In this document: positions 34,301-45,300 of the stretch, in pieces
Numbering within the stretch: position 1 is the first letter of the stretch
Layout of the letters: each line of letters starts with the position of its first letter
Assembly (NCBI GenBank): GCA_905178155.1
Contig: CAJINV010000006.1
Coordinates: forward strand, 4,285,760-4,349,759
Length of the DNA: 64,000 nt
DNA from: Amoebophrya sp. A120
Lineage: Eukaryota; Sar; Dinophyceae; Syndiniales; Amoebophryaceae
Direction of reading: 5' to 3'
The notes under the pieces: generated by a model
What the model was told of the DNA's origin: nothing
Seen by the model: the letters and a program-made list of their open reading frames with translations, nothing else
Databases searched by the model: none
Position numbers and translations under genes: made by a program

Positions 34301-37166
34301 GAAAGAGCCCTGCTAACTGTCATGCGAAAAGGCAGTTTGCCATGCGGAATACGTAAGACATGGCAGCCACTAAATTTGTCATGCATAGCTGCGTACTGCG
34401 GCGCGTCTATCATTCACTTTTAGCATTACAAGTGTCCAGACCCAGACATTTTTGCATTTGATAAAGGCAAACGCAGAGAAAAAAAGGAAAGAAAAGAGGA
34501 AGAAGGAACAAGAAAATAATTATTCGGTCGTGGATCAAGGACAGCCACAGCCGGGAGAAGTCGTGGGCGACAAGGCGATAGAGACGGTGGTATCCACTCT
34601 TGCAAATATGTCTGGGTCTGGATGATTGCGAGGTTTGTCATGCAGTTTTTCCGAGCTCCACAGGGTCGGGAATGCGGGGCTTGGCAATACAGGTTCTAGA
34701 GCCCCTCGATGATGCTTATTCTGCATGAGAAATTCCCCACCAGCAGGGCAAGAAGTTGGCAATTTTTGCAAGTCATGCAACACAGATTTATTTCGTGTGA
34801 GCCACAAGAGGCATGACAAGTTCACTCTTTCCCAGAGGACCCAGACGTATTTGCAGTTGATAGGTGGGAGTAGAAAGCAAATCGCAGTGCTCTTCAGGTG
34901 GAAGTAGGAATGGTCTGGATAACAGTAGCATGCTCGCAGATTCCTCCAATATAATTCGGTCGCCAACCGAAACGGCGACGGCTGCGGATAATTTTACAGG
35001 GCTGAATTACAGTTATGTGGAGCAAGAGAGCACTAATTTCCTGAACCTATCTGTCCCGAGCGTGAAACCCGATGCGCTTCTTGACGATTCGTTTTCGTCC
35101 ACTCGAGGTGAGTTATTTGCTGGTGTTGTTTCTCCTCCACTAGTGCATCACCACGACTACACGAATTTTTACCCTAGAAGTTGTACAACCGCCACCCCGC
35201 CGCCGATCGGGGGAAGTAATATCCCGACGAACGACGCCAGCGGTAGTTCCTCGAGTAAGACCAGCGCGACCACTGTTGAAGACCAGGGTGCTACTAGTAG
35301 TGCCTCGACATCATCTGCGTGTCCTGCAACCACCACCACCAAACTGCCTCTGCAACAAGGTAGTGAAGCCGTCCGGAATTATCCACCCTACCCGGAGTTT
35401 GGGCACGAGGATTTTTCGGTGAGCTACGACACCATCGGGGACTACAGCTACATATGGATTGCAAAAATCTCTGGGTCTGGAAGAATGCAGGAGTTTGTCA
35501 TGCAGATTTTGCATAACCCATGAGGCCTGTGATGCATGCCCCAGCATCAGAGATTTTGCGAGGGCTTTCTGATGCTCATACCGCATGAGAAATGCCCTCT
35601 CCGCGTGGCACAAATTACACCTCTTTTGCTGTTCATGCAATACAGATTTTATGTAGAGTCCAAAGGTAGCATCACAAGTTGCATCCTTCCAGACCCAGAC
35701 ATTTTTGCAGTTGATACTACATGGAGAAGTACCACTACTACGATGCGCGGTACGGGTACGAAACGAGTGAGCAGCAAGAAAAGCGGTATTCTGAACAAAA
35801 ACGTCGCCACCCTAGAGTCAAGTTGGGAACCCGGCAATACAAGTCCAGGAGTTTTTGGAGTCGCGCATGACAAGTTTTTGTCTGTATTATAGCGCAAGTG
35901 ACTAGCAAGGACAAGCGCATCATAAATCCATCTGCTCACTCTTTTCACAGCAGTATAAATGCCAAAAAATCAAGACTAGAAATTTATGCCTCTCATGGGG
36001 AAGATGCGCAATGCAAGCGTTTTCCTGTAATTGCAAATCCGCATGACAACTTCGGGGTGGGGACGGTTTTCCTCAGGATAAGCGGTCGCAGCAGATCCGG
36101 GAGAGTTTGCGGAGGGAGATATCGGAAGGAAAAATCCCCCCTCCCCATAAGAAAGGGAAACTTGCGATGCTGGATTTGTGTACACAAATCAGCCTTGTAT
36201 TGCAGGAAGGCATTGCGTCCAGATCCCCAGTCTAGGTAGGGGCGTTTGGGTCTAGGTGTTCAGCATTACAAGCGGCTGCCCTGTAGGCCCAACAACATGA
36301 CAAATCGCTTCAATAATGGGACGCAAGCATCTGCCCTTGTCTTCTTGCAAGACAAATGTGATTTGTGACTACAAATCAGCAACAGAAATTTTCGGAAATA
36401 TGGGGAGGGGGGATTTTTCCTCACAATAGGAGAAGATGCAGGAGATGGAATCCGCGTCGGGACAAGGGGGTGTTGGTGCAGCTATTTTTATGCATTGCAA
36501 ATATCCCTGGATGTCTACGAACTTGTGATGCTGAGTGGCGATGAGTGAGCATACTCGTGAGTGGAGCGCAGCATGCCAAATTCTGAGGACGCTTTCTGAC
36601 GCATAATGCGCATTAGAAACTATGCTTTTGCGTGACAAAACGGGGCTTGTTTTTGTTAGTTATGCAATACAGATTTTAGTTTTACAGGAATCTACGACAC
36701 ACAATAGATACAGGTTCCACTTTTATTCCAGACCCAGACATGTTTGCAATGCATAGCCATGATGCCGAAACAAGATCGAGATGATCCTCACGGTGCGCCT
36801 GGATACTTCTACGACTTTTACGCTCAAGAAATTAGCGCGCCGCAGCCTTTGGATGACGAGGATGAATTTGGAAAAGACCACGGTATTAGAAGAAAAACTA
36901 CGACGAGTTCTTGTTCTTCAGGCGCTTGTGAAGATGATGTTGTTCGTCCGGATATTAATTTTTACCTGCAACACGAATATGAGCGTTTTTATAGAAGTAC
37001 AACACCTCGTGACCACGACGAGCCATCTTCATCACGCGGGGCGGGCAAAAACAGTGGAGACCACACTACCACACCTAGTACGAAGATATCTTCTGGACGA
37101 ACATCAGCCGCGCTGGTGTCTAAGAAGGAGAAAAAGGCTGCAAAGGAGAAGAAAAGCAAGAAATGA
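25381..37166 (+). CDS. Cid1/TUTase-like nucleotidyltransferase with 20 introners
   Basis: Expected to add nucleotides (U or A) to RNA 3' ends. By hand splicing the CDS is a multiple of three, about 2,165 residues, ending in TGA at 37164-37166. The N-terminal ~240 residues are Pro/Gln-rich with tandem repeats. The catalytic core follows: YGSVLTG with GS at 26212-26217, SDLDLT with the two Asp codons at 26254 and 26260, RVPLLK restored across the first introner, then TEIEITVNNKDAVKNSVLL, where Glu (27007) occupies the usual third Asp. The central domain (KWAKENKLIRDMTNGLLSSY) and a PAP-associated region ending IAVEDPYAFEDPHGR match the family. A very long Gln/Glu/Ser-rich, partly coiled-coil C-terminal half (QQQQ tracts, EREELEKQKEKEREL) has no recognised domain. 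Start: first ATG in the open frame. Confidence 0.85.
25495..25560 (+). repeat. 15-bp coding repeat (PVPQQ)
   Basis: Tandem in-frame copies of CCGGTCCCGCAGCAG and variants encode PVPQK/PVPQQ/PVSQY in the N-terminal part of the nucleotidyltransferase. Confidence 0.8.
25639..25770 (+). repeat. 27-bp coding minisatellite (LPGGRHQSS)
   Basis: Four near-identical 27-bp units starting at 25639, 25666, 25693 and 25720, and a shortened fifth, encode LPGGRHQSS repeats. In-frame expansion or contraction would leave the protein open. Confidence 0.95.
26546..26804 (+). mobile_element. Introner, family A
   Basis: Family A ends with right terminus CATC. Perfect direct repeat GCCCT. Excision restores AARVPLLKCEE, the conserved RVP..K motif. 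Confidence 0.93.
27768..28031 (+). mobile_element. Introner, family A
   Basis: TATCAAATGCAAATATGTCT at left, ACATATTTGCAGTGCATA at right. Direct repeat AAAAC/GAAAC. Frame kept (SCKTPSPSK). Confidence 0.9.
28228..28563 (+). mobile_element. Introner, family A (336 bp)
   Basis: Family A ends, perfect direct repeat TGCCG. Longer than usual; the middle (28370-28470) has sequence not seen in other A copies. Excision gives LDADTRHKIATI. Confidence 0.9.
28636..28907 (+). mobile_element. Introner, family A
   Basis: Family A ends, perfect direct repeat GGCCG. Excision gives EDPHGRPAEQN. Confidence 0.9.
28965..29216 (+). mobile_element. Introner, family A
   Basis: TATGGATTGCAAATATTTCT at left, right terminus GATG. 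Perfect direct repeat TGAAA. Excision gives SHNLKRRVLRC. Confidence 0.9.
30355..30609 (+). mobile_element. Introner, family A
   Basis: TATGAAATGCAAAAATGTCT at left, ACATTTTTGCATTGGATA at right. Perfect direct repeat GAGCA. Excision gives GKSEQRKLQKYN. Confidence 0.93.
30652..30977 (+). mobile_element. Introner, D-type ends with an E-like left core
   Basis: Left TATTACAATGAAAAATGCCT then CCTCCCCATATC (E-like); right GGGGGCTTTTTTCACTTTGA with TA (D-like). Perfect direct repeat CAAAG. A 42-nt exon precedes it. Confidence 0.88.
31802..32080 (+). mobile_element. Introner, family B
   Basis: TATCCTGAGTAAAAACGTCC at left, GGGTACGTTTTTGCACAGGA with TG at right. Direct repeat GTCCC/CTCCC. Excision gives SSGPLVPIYPG. 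Confidence 0.9.
32134..32283 (+). mobile_element. Introner, family C
   Basis: TATCCATTGCAAAAGTATCG at left, ACGATGTTTTTGCAGTTCAT with A at right. Perfect direct repeat TCCTC. Excision gives EKFLNLKATIEAL. Confidence 0.9.
32498..32760 (+). mobile_element. Introner, family A
   Basis: Family A ends, perfect direct repeat TGGGT. Excision gives YQTWVQYKQKL. Confidence 0.92.
33023..33283 (+). mobile_element. Introner, family A
   Basis: Family A ends, perfect direct repeat GAACG. Excision gives QQQNAALYQLL. Confidence 0.92.
33329..33473 (+). mobile_element. Introner, family C
   Basis: TATCCTGTGCAAAAGTATCG at left, CGATACTTTTGCAATGTATA at right. Perfect direct repeat CAACA, inside a CAG-rich coding tract. 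Confidence 0.92.
33604..33812 (+). mobile_element. Introner, family G
   Basis: TATCCCACGAAAAAACTGTT at left, AGCAGTTTTTTCTTGCGATA at right. Perfect direct repeat GGTCT. Excision gives EQQKVLLQQERE. Confidence 0.92.
33904..34160 (+). mobile_element. Introner, family A
   Basis: Family A ends, perfect direct repeat TCCAG. Excision gives REFQEEKTKL. Confidence 0.92.
34213..34463 (+). mobile_element. Introner, family A
   Basis: Family A ends, perfect direct repeat AAGGC. Excision gives SMLKANAEKKRK. Its interior closely resembles the first introner of the window (151-394). Confidence 0.93.
34591..34862 (+). mobile_element. Introner, family A
   Basis: Left arm starts TATCCACTCTTGCAAATATG; right core has a 2-nt insertion. 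Perfect direct repeat GGTGG. Excision gives AIETVGVESKS. Confidence 0.9.
35453..35716 (+). mobile_element. Introner, family A
   Basis: Family A ends, perfect direct repeat CTACA. Excision gives GDYSYMEKYHYY. Confidence 0.92.
35787..36080 (+). mobile_element. Introner, family B
   Basis: TATTCTGAACAAAAACGTCG at left, GGGGACGGTTTTCCTCAGGA with TA at right. Perfect direct repeat AGCGG. Excision gives QEKRSQQIRES. Confidence 0.92.
36120..36428 (+). mobile_element. Introner, family E
   Basis: TATCGGAAGGAAAAATCCCC at left, GGGGGATTTTTCCTCACAAT with A at right. Perfect direct repeat GGAGA. A 39-nt exon lies between it and the preceding B element. Confidence 0.92.
36489..36755 (+). mobile_element. 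Introner, family A (left border uncertain)
   Basis: Left core diverged (ATCCCTGGATGTCTACG), right CCAGACCCAGACATGTTTGC. The border may lie at 36486, where GCTAT/GCCAT would be the direct repeat. Both readings keep the frame into MMPKQDRDD. Confidence 0.8.
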
Positions 37167-39275
37167 GAGAACCTCGAGTACCTCCACGCAGCGGTTTCCG
37201 GTTTTAGTTTTGACGCTGCTTACTTGTTACAAAGGTTCTTTATGCGAACTTGATGTCTGCCGCACAGGGCCGCAGAAGTGCTGTGCGGGCGGTGTTGCAG
37301 ATAAATGGCTACGCTGATACGACTTCGCGGGTCCGCGATGGTCGTGCGCAAAGACGGGCTGCCGTGTCGTGGATACACAGGACGACAGTTGTCCGTGGAC
37401 GAGGACGGAGAAAAGATGTAAGTCTCAACTTTTCTGCGCCGCGCCAGCCATCGGCCTTCTTTCGATTTCTGCAACAGATAAACAGGTGGAAAACCAAGGC
37501 GAAACTTTACGTTTGCACCTTATATATAAACGAAGAGTCTACATCTTCTGACATTGCATTCTCATTTCCAAAAAATATCTATACCTGGCGGCAGTGCTAC
37601 ATACCGATGGGCAATTCGCATTTTTTCACTCTGTGCCTTTACTCACATTGTTTCACCTGCATATCATGATGTCGAGACCTTAGTATTACAAGAACTCCAC
37701 TTTCTCTTCCTGGCGTGCATGTTGTACTCTCCTGCCGCACTTCTTCAAACGTGGTTGCTATATATGTAGCTGATTTTTTTGTAACACTTACTGTTAGTTG
37801 TACTGCCTCATCTTCGTGTAAAAATATTCATTGCAAGAATTTTCTGTTTCAAGTGTAGAAGAAGTTCCAACAGAGCTGCTGCTGATAGAGAACAAAATGT
37901 AGTTGCGACGTCTATCAGTGGTCCGTCGCGTCAATCGATCCTGCATCTGCTTCACGGTAAGTAGATGGGAAAAAGGAATCACCTTTCTATGCACGCCTAA
38001 AGCGACATGGAATTATGATTTTTCCCCTCTGCCATAATTATAGTGCATCTATTAGTTGGCCGCCGCGCATGATGTCGCATTCTTTGTCGAGGAAGTGTCA
38101 ACATTAAACGGAACTTATCTGTATTATGCATCGATGATCCGCTCTACTCCATGGCTCTCGTTTCGCTTTTGATAGTGCACGATCCGCGGCATGATTATAG
38201 AGAGCTTTTTCACAAGGTAGAAGTGCACGACGGGCGGCGGTTAATGGCAACCAAATTTTCGTGTTCTTAAGCTTCACTGTATTTTTGTTCGGTGACGTAA
38301 TAATTCTTGACCAGCATGTTGGAAAAGCGACGGTCTGCAGCCGACAAAAGGCAATGCCTAGTTCACTTCTTGATCAGAATATTACAGAAAGGCTCACAGG
38401 TCAATCATTGAAGACGAAGTGCACCTGTGAGTGGATCATGATGCTCCCAGAATTCAAACAAAAATGACCAAGATCGAAAAGAACGCAACTCAGAAAATTG
38501 TCGGTAATTGAAAACCAAAAATGCGGGGGCTGGTGTAAGTACAAGACGAGCAGCTATTCGGTCGTATGTTGTGTACATGTACATGACAATCTCAAATCAA
38601 TCTGACACTAGTCCTCACGCACGATCGCCTTTATTGTTGACTCAAGTTTCTTGCTGCCGCTGGGCCGTCACATAAATCTCGATCCGACAAATCTAGGTCT
38701 GATTGTGTAAAAGTAAAAGGAGAAGGTATGATCACTCCATTCATTTCTCGGGTATTTGTGTAGTTGATGTTGTACCTATGCCTACTAGTATTAACTCGAC
38801 ACAGGAAATAAAATCCGCTTGGATTTATTTTGGTATGATTTTATTCGCTTTTACAACGCAGAACAGATAGGTTACAACGCAGAACAGACTTCACTTTTCA
38901 GAAACAACAGCTCCTACGTTGAAGCAACTTTTACTTTTTCAACAAACAAGTTGTACTTTTTGGACTCTGAAAACTTCGACGTCTTAGTAACTTTCGAAAA
39001 TAAACCTTTCTCTGGTGACGAAAAATAGCTCTCCTGTATCTTTACTTTTTCTTTTTCTCAGGCTTACGAGGCCAAAGCTGCTGTAGCCACCTAGTACTGT
39101 ATTTTTTTTGAACTAGCAGTAGCATCGTGAGAGGAAGGTAAACCCTTCACACGGAACAAGCCACGACTCCATCCCTAACAAACAAACAAAGCTTGGACGC
39201 ATATTTTTCCGTGCTGGCTTATTTCGGCTACGAAATAACTGCCCCTCAACATATCACACCAACAGCAAGGTGAAG
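37167..39275. other. Intergenic stretch, no supported feature
   Basis: About 2.1 kb. A 139-codon open frame at 37250-37669 and an overlapping 38-codon one at 37307 exist, but neither has a domain. No introner ends or RNA genes seen. Confidence 0.4.
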
Positions 39276-40787
39276 ATGTGGAAGATGAATCTCCTTTACA
39301 ACAAATCGCCTCGCATCTTCGTCGCCGGCGTCGTATTATTATTTCTTCACACTGCAGCTCTTCTACAACACCACTCCCACTCCGTGAAGATTTTTGCGGA
39401 TGGGGCCTTGTTGCGCCCGCGGGGGACCAGTGCACCACCTCCCGCGAGGTCTGGAGTTCTTCCACCCCTTCTCGTCGCACCACTTGACGGCGGCCGTCGA
39501 CGCTCTTCACGGAGCGCGGGGCCCACGACCCGTTATTCTCGCATCGAAAAGGACCACGTAGAAATTTCTGCGAAAAAGAATGTCGCAGACAGCAAGGATC
39601 TTCCCCGCCTACAGTTTTTTTCCATGGGCGGAGAAAATGTGGTGAACGCGGTACCTTTCTGGAAATGGCAAAACTGGACGGTGGAAGAACTTTACACCCA
39701 CGTGGAACGAGAGATCAAGCAAGAAGACAACGGGAGGCGTAGGGAACTTCCCTGTAGAAAGGTGGATCTGGTTCCCCAGGTGCTACATCTTGGCGGGGAA
39801 ATCCACCTTATCACGGAGCCCTTAGACCGCCGTTCGGTGGGGTCGGAAAATCGCGGAGAGCGGCGCTTGTCGACAGTTCTGCAAGTAGATGAACTGGTGC
39901 TCAAGAAGGATAATTCTGTGTCTGTCGTGGCAGGAGAAGCGAGTGCAAGTCGAACTTCTGCGACGCAGCGGGAAGGAGCAGACCACGTCGACGCTGCTTT
40001 TAAATCTGACGTGATGTTCCAGGTTCTGTTCCACGCTGCAGGTCGCAAAAAGTCGTTCCCGAACAAATCACGGCTCCGCGAGGCGATTGCGCTCTGGCGG
40101 GAAGACGAGGACTTCGAAGCCAACGGAGCGGCGCGGGAGTGGATTGTGAACGAGTTTGGGCCGGTGGCGGAGTGGAACCTCTGTGACGTCAAGAACCTAT
40201 CCAATTTGTTTAATCCGGCTCTGGTGGGGACCGGGTTCCACTCCTCCTTTCAGATCACGGACTGGTACACCCGGGGCGTCAAGAACATGCACGCTCTCTT
40301 CAGTGGCTGGACCGAGTTCGACCAGGACATTAGGCGGTGGGATGTCCGTGACGTGACCAACATGAGCTTCGTGTTTTCGGGCGCGGCGAATTTTAACCAA
40401 AACCTTGGCAGCTGGGATGTGAGTGCTGTAACGCTTATGAGGAATATGTTTGAGGGGGCGCGTAGGTTCAACCAAGATCTGAGTGGATGGGATGTCAGCG
40501 GGGTAAAAGACTTCTGCTCGATGTTTTACAAAGCCGTGGCTTTCAATCAACCGCTCGACAGCTGGGGGAGCAAGCTGGATAAGATGCCTCAGTCGGTCAA
40601 CATGCAATACATGCTGGCGGAAGCGACGGCGTTCAACCAAAGCTTGAAAAGCTTCGAACCCCGTATGCTCCGCGATCTGAACCAGGTCGCGCACATGCTC
40701 CTTCGCGCAGACAGTTTTCGCTATGGCGTCCTCGACAATTTGAGTTTGCAGCACCTGGACACTTTGGGGCCGATACTCTTACTCTAA
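39276..40787 (+). CDS. DUF285 (BspA-type) repeat protein with signal anchor, intronless
   Basis: A single uninterrupted exon of 503 residues from ATG 39276 (an in-frame GTG lies two codons upstream) to TAA at 40785-40787. Residues ~10-36 form a hydrophobic segment after positive charges (KSPRIFVAGVVLLFLHTAAL), a signal peptide or anchor. After an acidic/basic linker, residues ~300-470 contain repeated units of the DUF285 pattern WDV..VT.M..MF..A..FNQ.L, for example WDVRDVTNMSFVFSGAANFN and WDVSAVTLMRNMFEGARRFN. Such repeats are common in bacterial surface lipoproteins and in some protists, so an exported or surface role is inferred. Lack of introns among heavily invaded genes could mean recent horizontal transfer or retroposition. 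Confidence 0.85.
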   Translation: MWKMNLLYNKSPRIFVAGVVLLFLHTAALLQHHSHSVKIFADGALLRPRGTSAPPPARSGVLPPLLVAPLDGGRRRSSRSAGPTTRYSRIEKDHVEISAKKNVADSKDLPRLQFFSMGGENVVNAVPFWKWQNWTVEELYTHVEREIKQEDNGRRRELPCRKVDLVPQVLHLGGEIHLITEPLDRRSVGSENRGERRLSTVLQVDELVLKKDNSVSVVAGEASASRTSATQREGADHVDAAFKSDVMFQVLFHAAGRKKSFPNKSRLREAIALWREDEDFEANGAAREWIVNEFGPVAEWNLCDVKNLSNLFNPALVGTGFHSSFQITDWYTRGVKNMHALFSGWTEFDQDIRRWDVRDVTNMSFVFSGAANFNQNLGSWDVSAVTLMRNMFEGARRFNQDLSGWDVSGVKDFCSMFYKAVAFNQPLDSWGSKLDKMPQSVNMQYMLAEATAFNQSLKSFEPRMLRDLNQVAHMLLRADSFRYGVLDNLSLQHLDTLGPILLL

Positions 40788-42313
40788 AGCACCGGTTGTA
40801 AAAATGAGCGATTGAATTTGAAATAAACCGGTAGTACGACAATGACATGGGTAGTAAATCTTTTCGAAGATTCTTTCTGGACCGATGGACTCAATTAACT
40901 TGTGCGAAGACGAGATCTTCATGTAGTCAGCTTAAGATTTATTTTTAGATAATGCCTGCTGCATATGCATAAGCAATTCGTAATTAATATAGTACTGTAC
41001 AACTGCAATACCTAGACTTGCGCCCGTTCGTGAGCCCGGCCGCCTGCACCGCAGCTGCCTGTCTTTTATTCTACAATAATATGCCCGAACAACCCGAAGG
41101 CGAACAGCATAGATCTTCGCTGTGGCACGGCTACTGAATAGTGTTGGACTAATTCATTTGATAAAGAACTTTTTACTATGTTTTTGGATCGTACATTCTT
41201 GCAACTTCCTTGCGAGTAATCAGATAAGCGGAGAAATTGAAATTCTTTGCAGAAATCAGTATTTTGTGCATGCTTTTATTTTACTCAGCCCCTTTCCGTA
41301 TTTTTCGGAATTGATTTGATTTTAGTCATTTTGAAATTTAGACATCAAGCAAAGCTGATGTGTATCCAAAGCTGAAGAGAACAAGCAGCGCGACCACGTA
41401 GTAAGTCGAAGTTAGAACTTTGAAAAGGAAAAAGCAAGAAGCAAATCCTTGCAAGAAGCATTCTACTCGTGATCATTCCGTGCGAAATGAAAGAGTAGAG
41501 GCATAATTCCTCGTACAACCTATTTGTTCTTCTACAAGATTCGACTACAGCTGCACAGCGGAATAGTACAGCCGGTGTTCTAGTACTCTGAAGACGAGAG
41601 ACGACGCAACAAGTGAAGAGGAATTATGCGACGAGCAGGCTATAGGTGAAAGAACTGAGAGCAGTTGGTGGTCTCCTTTTGCTTGTTCCACGTGGTCAGC
41701 GTTAGTTTTTCACAGCGTTGTGCAGCTTCTGGCTTTCAACGACCACACAAGGAGTCTTCAGTTTGGCACGTATAGGACCTTGACTTCTTTGTGGAGGCAG
41801 CAGATCTCGTTGTACTGCTCGTGGTGCACTGCTCTTTTATAGTTGTTGGCGCTACAACCGCTTCTTACTGTCACTGTCGGTCCGCGACGTGGCAATATCT
41901 GCGCTTCGGCATGAGAAATAAACTGAAGTTCGATTGTTAGATGTAAAGGCTCAACCCTAGTCTGCCACTGTAGCTCTCCTCTACATCTTCAAACGTGTAC
42001 AACAGAAGTCGATAATCCCTATAATTACCGTCAAGTACTATAGATTAGCTGCGTTCTTTCGGAATACGGTGGAAGACCATCTATATTTTATAGCTAAGAC
42101 GACGCGTGTTTAGGTTTACTACAGGCTGCTGGTCACTATGATCACCTAAGAAGCACCGGCGTCAACATTGTTCTGAAAACCCCAAGCAGAGCAGCTGCGG
42201 AGTCACGAGGCGGCGACTCGCAGGACGGCCTGTGCAGCAGCACCGTTGGACAAATAAACGCCGGGAGCTGGTGCTGCGCGCGAAGAGGACTCCGCGTTGA
42301 GGTTTACCAAACG
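40788..42313. other. Intergenic stretch, no supported feature
   Basis: About 1.5 kb, AT-rich in its first half. No open frame with a domain, no introner ends. Confidence 0.5.
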
Positions 42314-45300
42314 ATGGCATCATCGAGGAGCAAGCTTGTCTACTTCCTGTCCGCCGCTTCTGCGGTGGAAGGCTTGTCTGTGTTGCACAAGATCAAGGGG
42401 AAGCACGGTGGGCAGAAAACCCACCTGAAAAATAAAGTCGCAGCACATGAGGATTCATCATCTGCGACGGCAAGTAGAAGTGCGCATGAGCATCACATTG
42501 GTGTCGGTCACAAGAAGAAAAAACACCAGCACCAAAAGAAAAGCGCGAAAAAACCCGTGGACTTGTCAATAACAAAGAACTATCAAATGCAAAAAATGTC
42601 TGGGTCTGGAAGAATGGCAGGCTTGTCATGCAGGTTTTCCATGGTCCATAATGTGTGTAATGCATGAGCTAGCGTCACAGATTTTTCGAGGGCTTTGCGA
42701 TGCCTCTACCGCCTGAGAAATGCCCTCTCCGCGTAGCGCAAACTGGAGCCCTCTTGCTGGTCTTGCAATACAAATTTTTTATAGAATCCAGACACAGCAT
42801 CAAAAGTGTAGAACCTTCCAGACCCAGACATAGTTGCATTTGATAAGAGCCGTCCGGCGGTAGATATTGACCCACGACTGAAGCCCTTGCGACCTCCGCA
42901 GGGTGACAGAACAGCCGATGCTGGCGTGGTCCCGGGAACAAAAGGGATGGAAGGCGGAAAAGTCGTCGGTAAAACCATAAGTTGTTTTTGTTGCAGATGA
43001 CAAATAAAGGATCATAAACTTGTAATGCGATGAAGCAGACAGCAGATATTTTTTTTTTCAGTTCCAACCAATGAGCCCGAACTTTGTCGTGGACCAATAA
43101 AACAAATGAAAATCATTAAGGAAATCAAAAGCAAAAATACGCTACAACAGCCCACTTTCCGCACGCCTACCACCCCGAAGCGCATTCGCACAACGGGATT
43201 CTGCCGGACAGCAGTGCGCCCAAATACACCGGTATCGCACGAAAAAACTGTCTCAGTCTCAAACCCTTGCGGAGTCAGCGTTGCAAATTTGCGAAGCGAG
43301 AAACAACAAGGACAAATCTCTGATGCGTTCAAACAGCAAGAGAAAACACGTACGAGAGACGACTTTCTTGGATCTCCAGCATGAAAAAAAACTTTCTCAA
43401 GGAAGTTGCGCATTACAAGTTGAGACTGAGACAGTTTTTTCTCACGATAACCGCTGACCAGGAGGAGCTAGAGTACGGTGATCCGCAACTGAGTCTATGC
43501 ATTGCAAATGTGTCCTCTGGGCGGTCAGTCTGGAAAGTTGTGATGCTACTGCGCGGATGATGCGTAACCCCCCTTACGGGGCCGACCATGACAAATTTCT
43601 GAGCGAGGACTACGTTTAGCGTAAATCGCATGGCAACTCGCATTTCTGCATGAGAACTACAATATGGTGCTATAGCGCAACACGCATGACAGACTTCTCT
43701 CTCTTTTGTTAGACAAGCATGACAAAGATCATCCAGACCCAGACAGATTTGCATTTGATAGAGTCACAAGCACCGCAATGGCAAGCATAATAGCAAGCAC
43801 GCAAAGCACAAGTCGCAAATCCAGCGGCGGTACACAATCAACAGCAAAACCGGACTAGAGACACACGAGCCAGACCAGTGTGCGGATATCAAGAAGTATG
43901 CAAAGAAAAAAGTTCTACAGTTGCACGTTGCGTTGCAAAACATGCAAGACAAACAACCTCTGTCATGCGCAAGATGCTTGTGAGCCTCGTTTCATGCGTG
44001 TTTTGCCTTCTGATCTCTGCATTTACAAGCTTTCTCTGTGGTCATGCAAGGCAGATTTGTCATGCTGAATCCGCTTGCAACGTGTAAGTATAGCACTTTT
44101 TTCCTTGGATAAGAAGGAGTTCCCAACCGATGAGGAAAAGCACACGACTATCCTGAGTAAAAGAACCGGCGTTATTTCTCATGAGAAGCATTGTCTATAT
44201 TGTAATTACGTTTATCGATTTCTTGCCATGCAGCCCTTGGTAAAAATCCGGGTCAGACAGGAACTACAGCGCTGTAGAAGGTACTGTCATGAGCAACTAC
44301 GACCCTGGCCGCCCCATGACTTGTCTACTACACTTTCCTTCCTGAGGACTCTGGCGTGTGAGCAACAAGAGAGTTCCCGTAGTTTTTTTTACACAGGATA
44401 GCGCCCTGCTGTCTGGAGCATGCGAACCCACTTCTGGCGCATCAGAAAACATTATCAGAGTGCACAACTCCCCCTCTCCCTCATTTGCGTAGCATGAACT
44501 ACGGCAATGTAAGCATCAGCAAGAGTGCCGGTTTTGCATGACAAATTTGCGCTGGAGTGTAGTGCTATTTGGGCTACCAGAACTTGTCATGCATAATAGT
44601 GACAAGAGGGAAGGCGTGGAGTTAATATTTTGCATGAGAAATGAGAACGAGGGGGAGTTGTACACTCTCATAAACATACACGGTCGAGTTGAAGAATTTT
44701 CAGAACGTGCAGTACTTCGGGGACATCGGGATTGGTAGTATGATGTAAAGAACACGCCCCCGGTGGCCCGTATCTCCGAGTGGAGGATAGAAAAGGTCAA
44801 GAAATGAGAAAGAGTTTATTTCGGGTTGCATTTTTGTTGCGTGGTTCTGGGCCCTGTGATGATCCACCACGTGATCATGATGGTTATTTGGTCTCGAAAT
44901 CAGCACCGACGTGGCCATGGAAAAGAATTTCTTAACGCGACCCGCTAGAGGCAATGCATGGCTGTGTGCTACTACTTTATTTTCACCTCTACAGCTGCAC
45001 TCCTCCCACCAGGGTCGTGTTTTTTCCCTCGGATACCCGGCAAAGGCGCGGCTGGCGCTGCGTTTGCCCTGGCTGACCAAACTGGAACTGGCGAGAGTGT
45101 AGCGGAAGGTGACCAAGATGCTGGAATGAGCGCATTACAAGTTTCCTCTTCTTCCAAACAAGAACCAGGAGCGGACAGCACGGCTTTAGCGTCCGCCGGT
45201 GGGGAGATGGCGTACTTTCCGGCGATTTACGACACCGGATCGTTTGAGATCCTGGTTTTGTCTGCGGAGTGCGAACAGTGCAAGGGGCCGGGGTACAATC

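Noticed and set aside
37250-37669. 139-codon open frame, or a small two-exon gene starting at 37307
   Set aside because: A plausible GT-AG intron (37417 onward) can be drawn, but no domain, introner or conserved motif supports either version.
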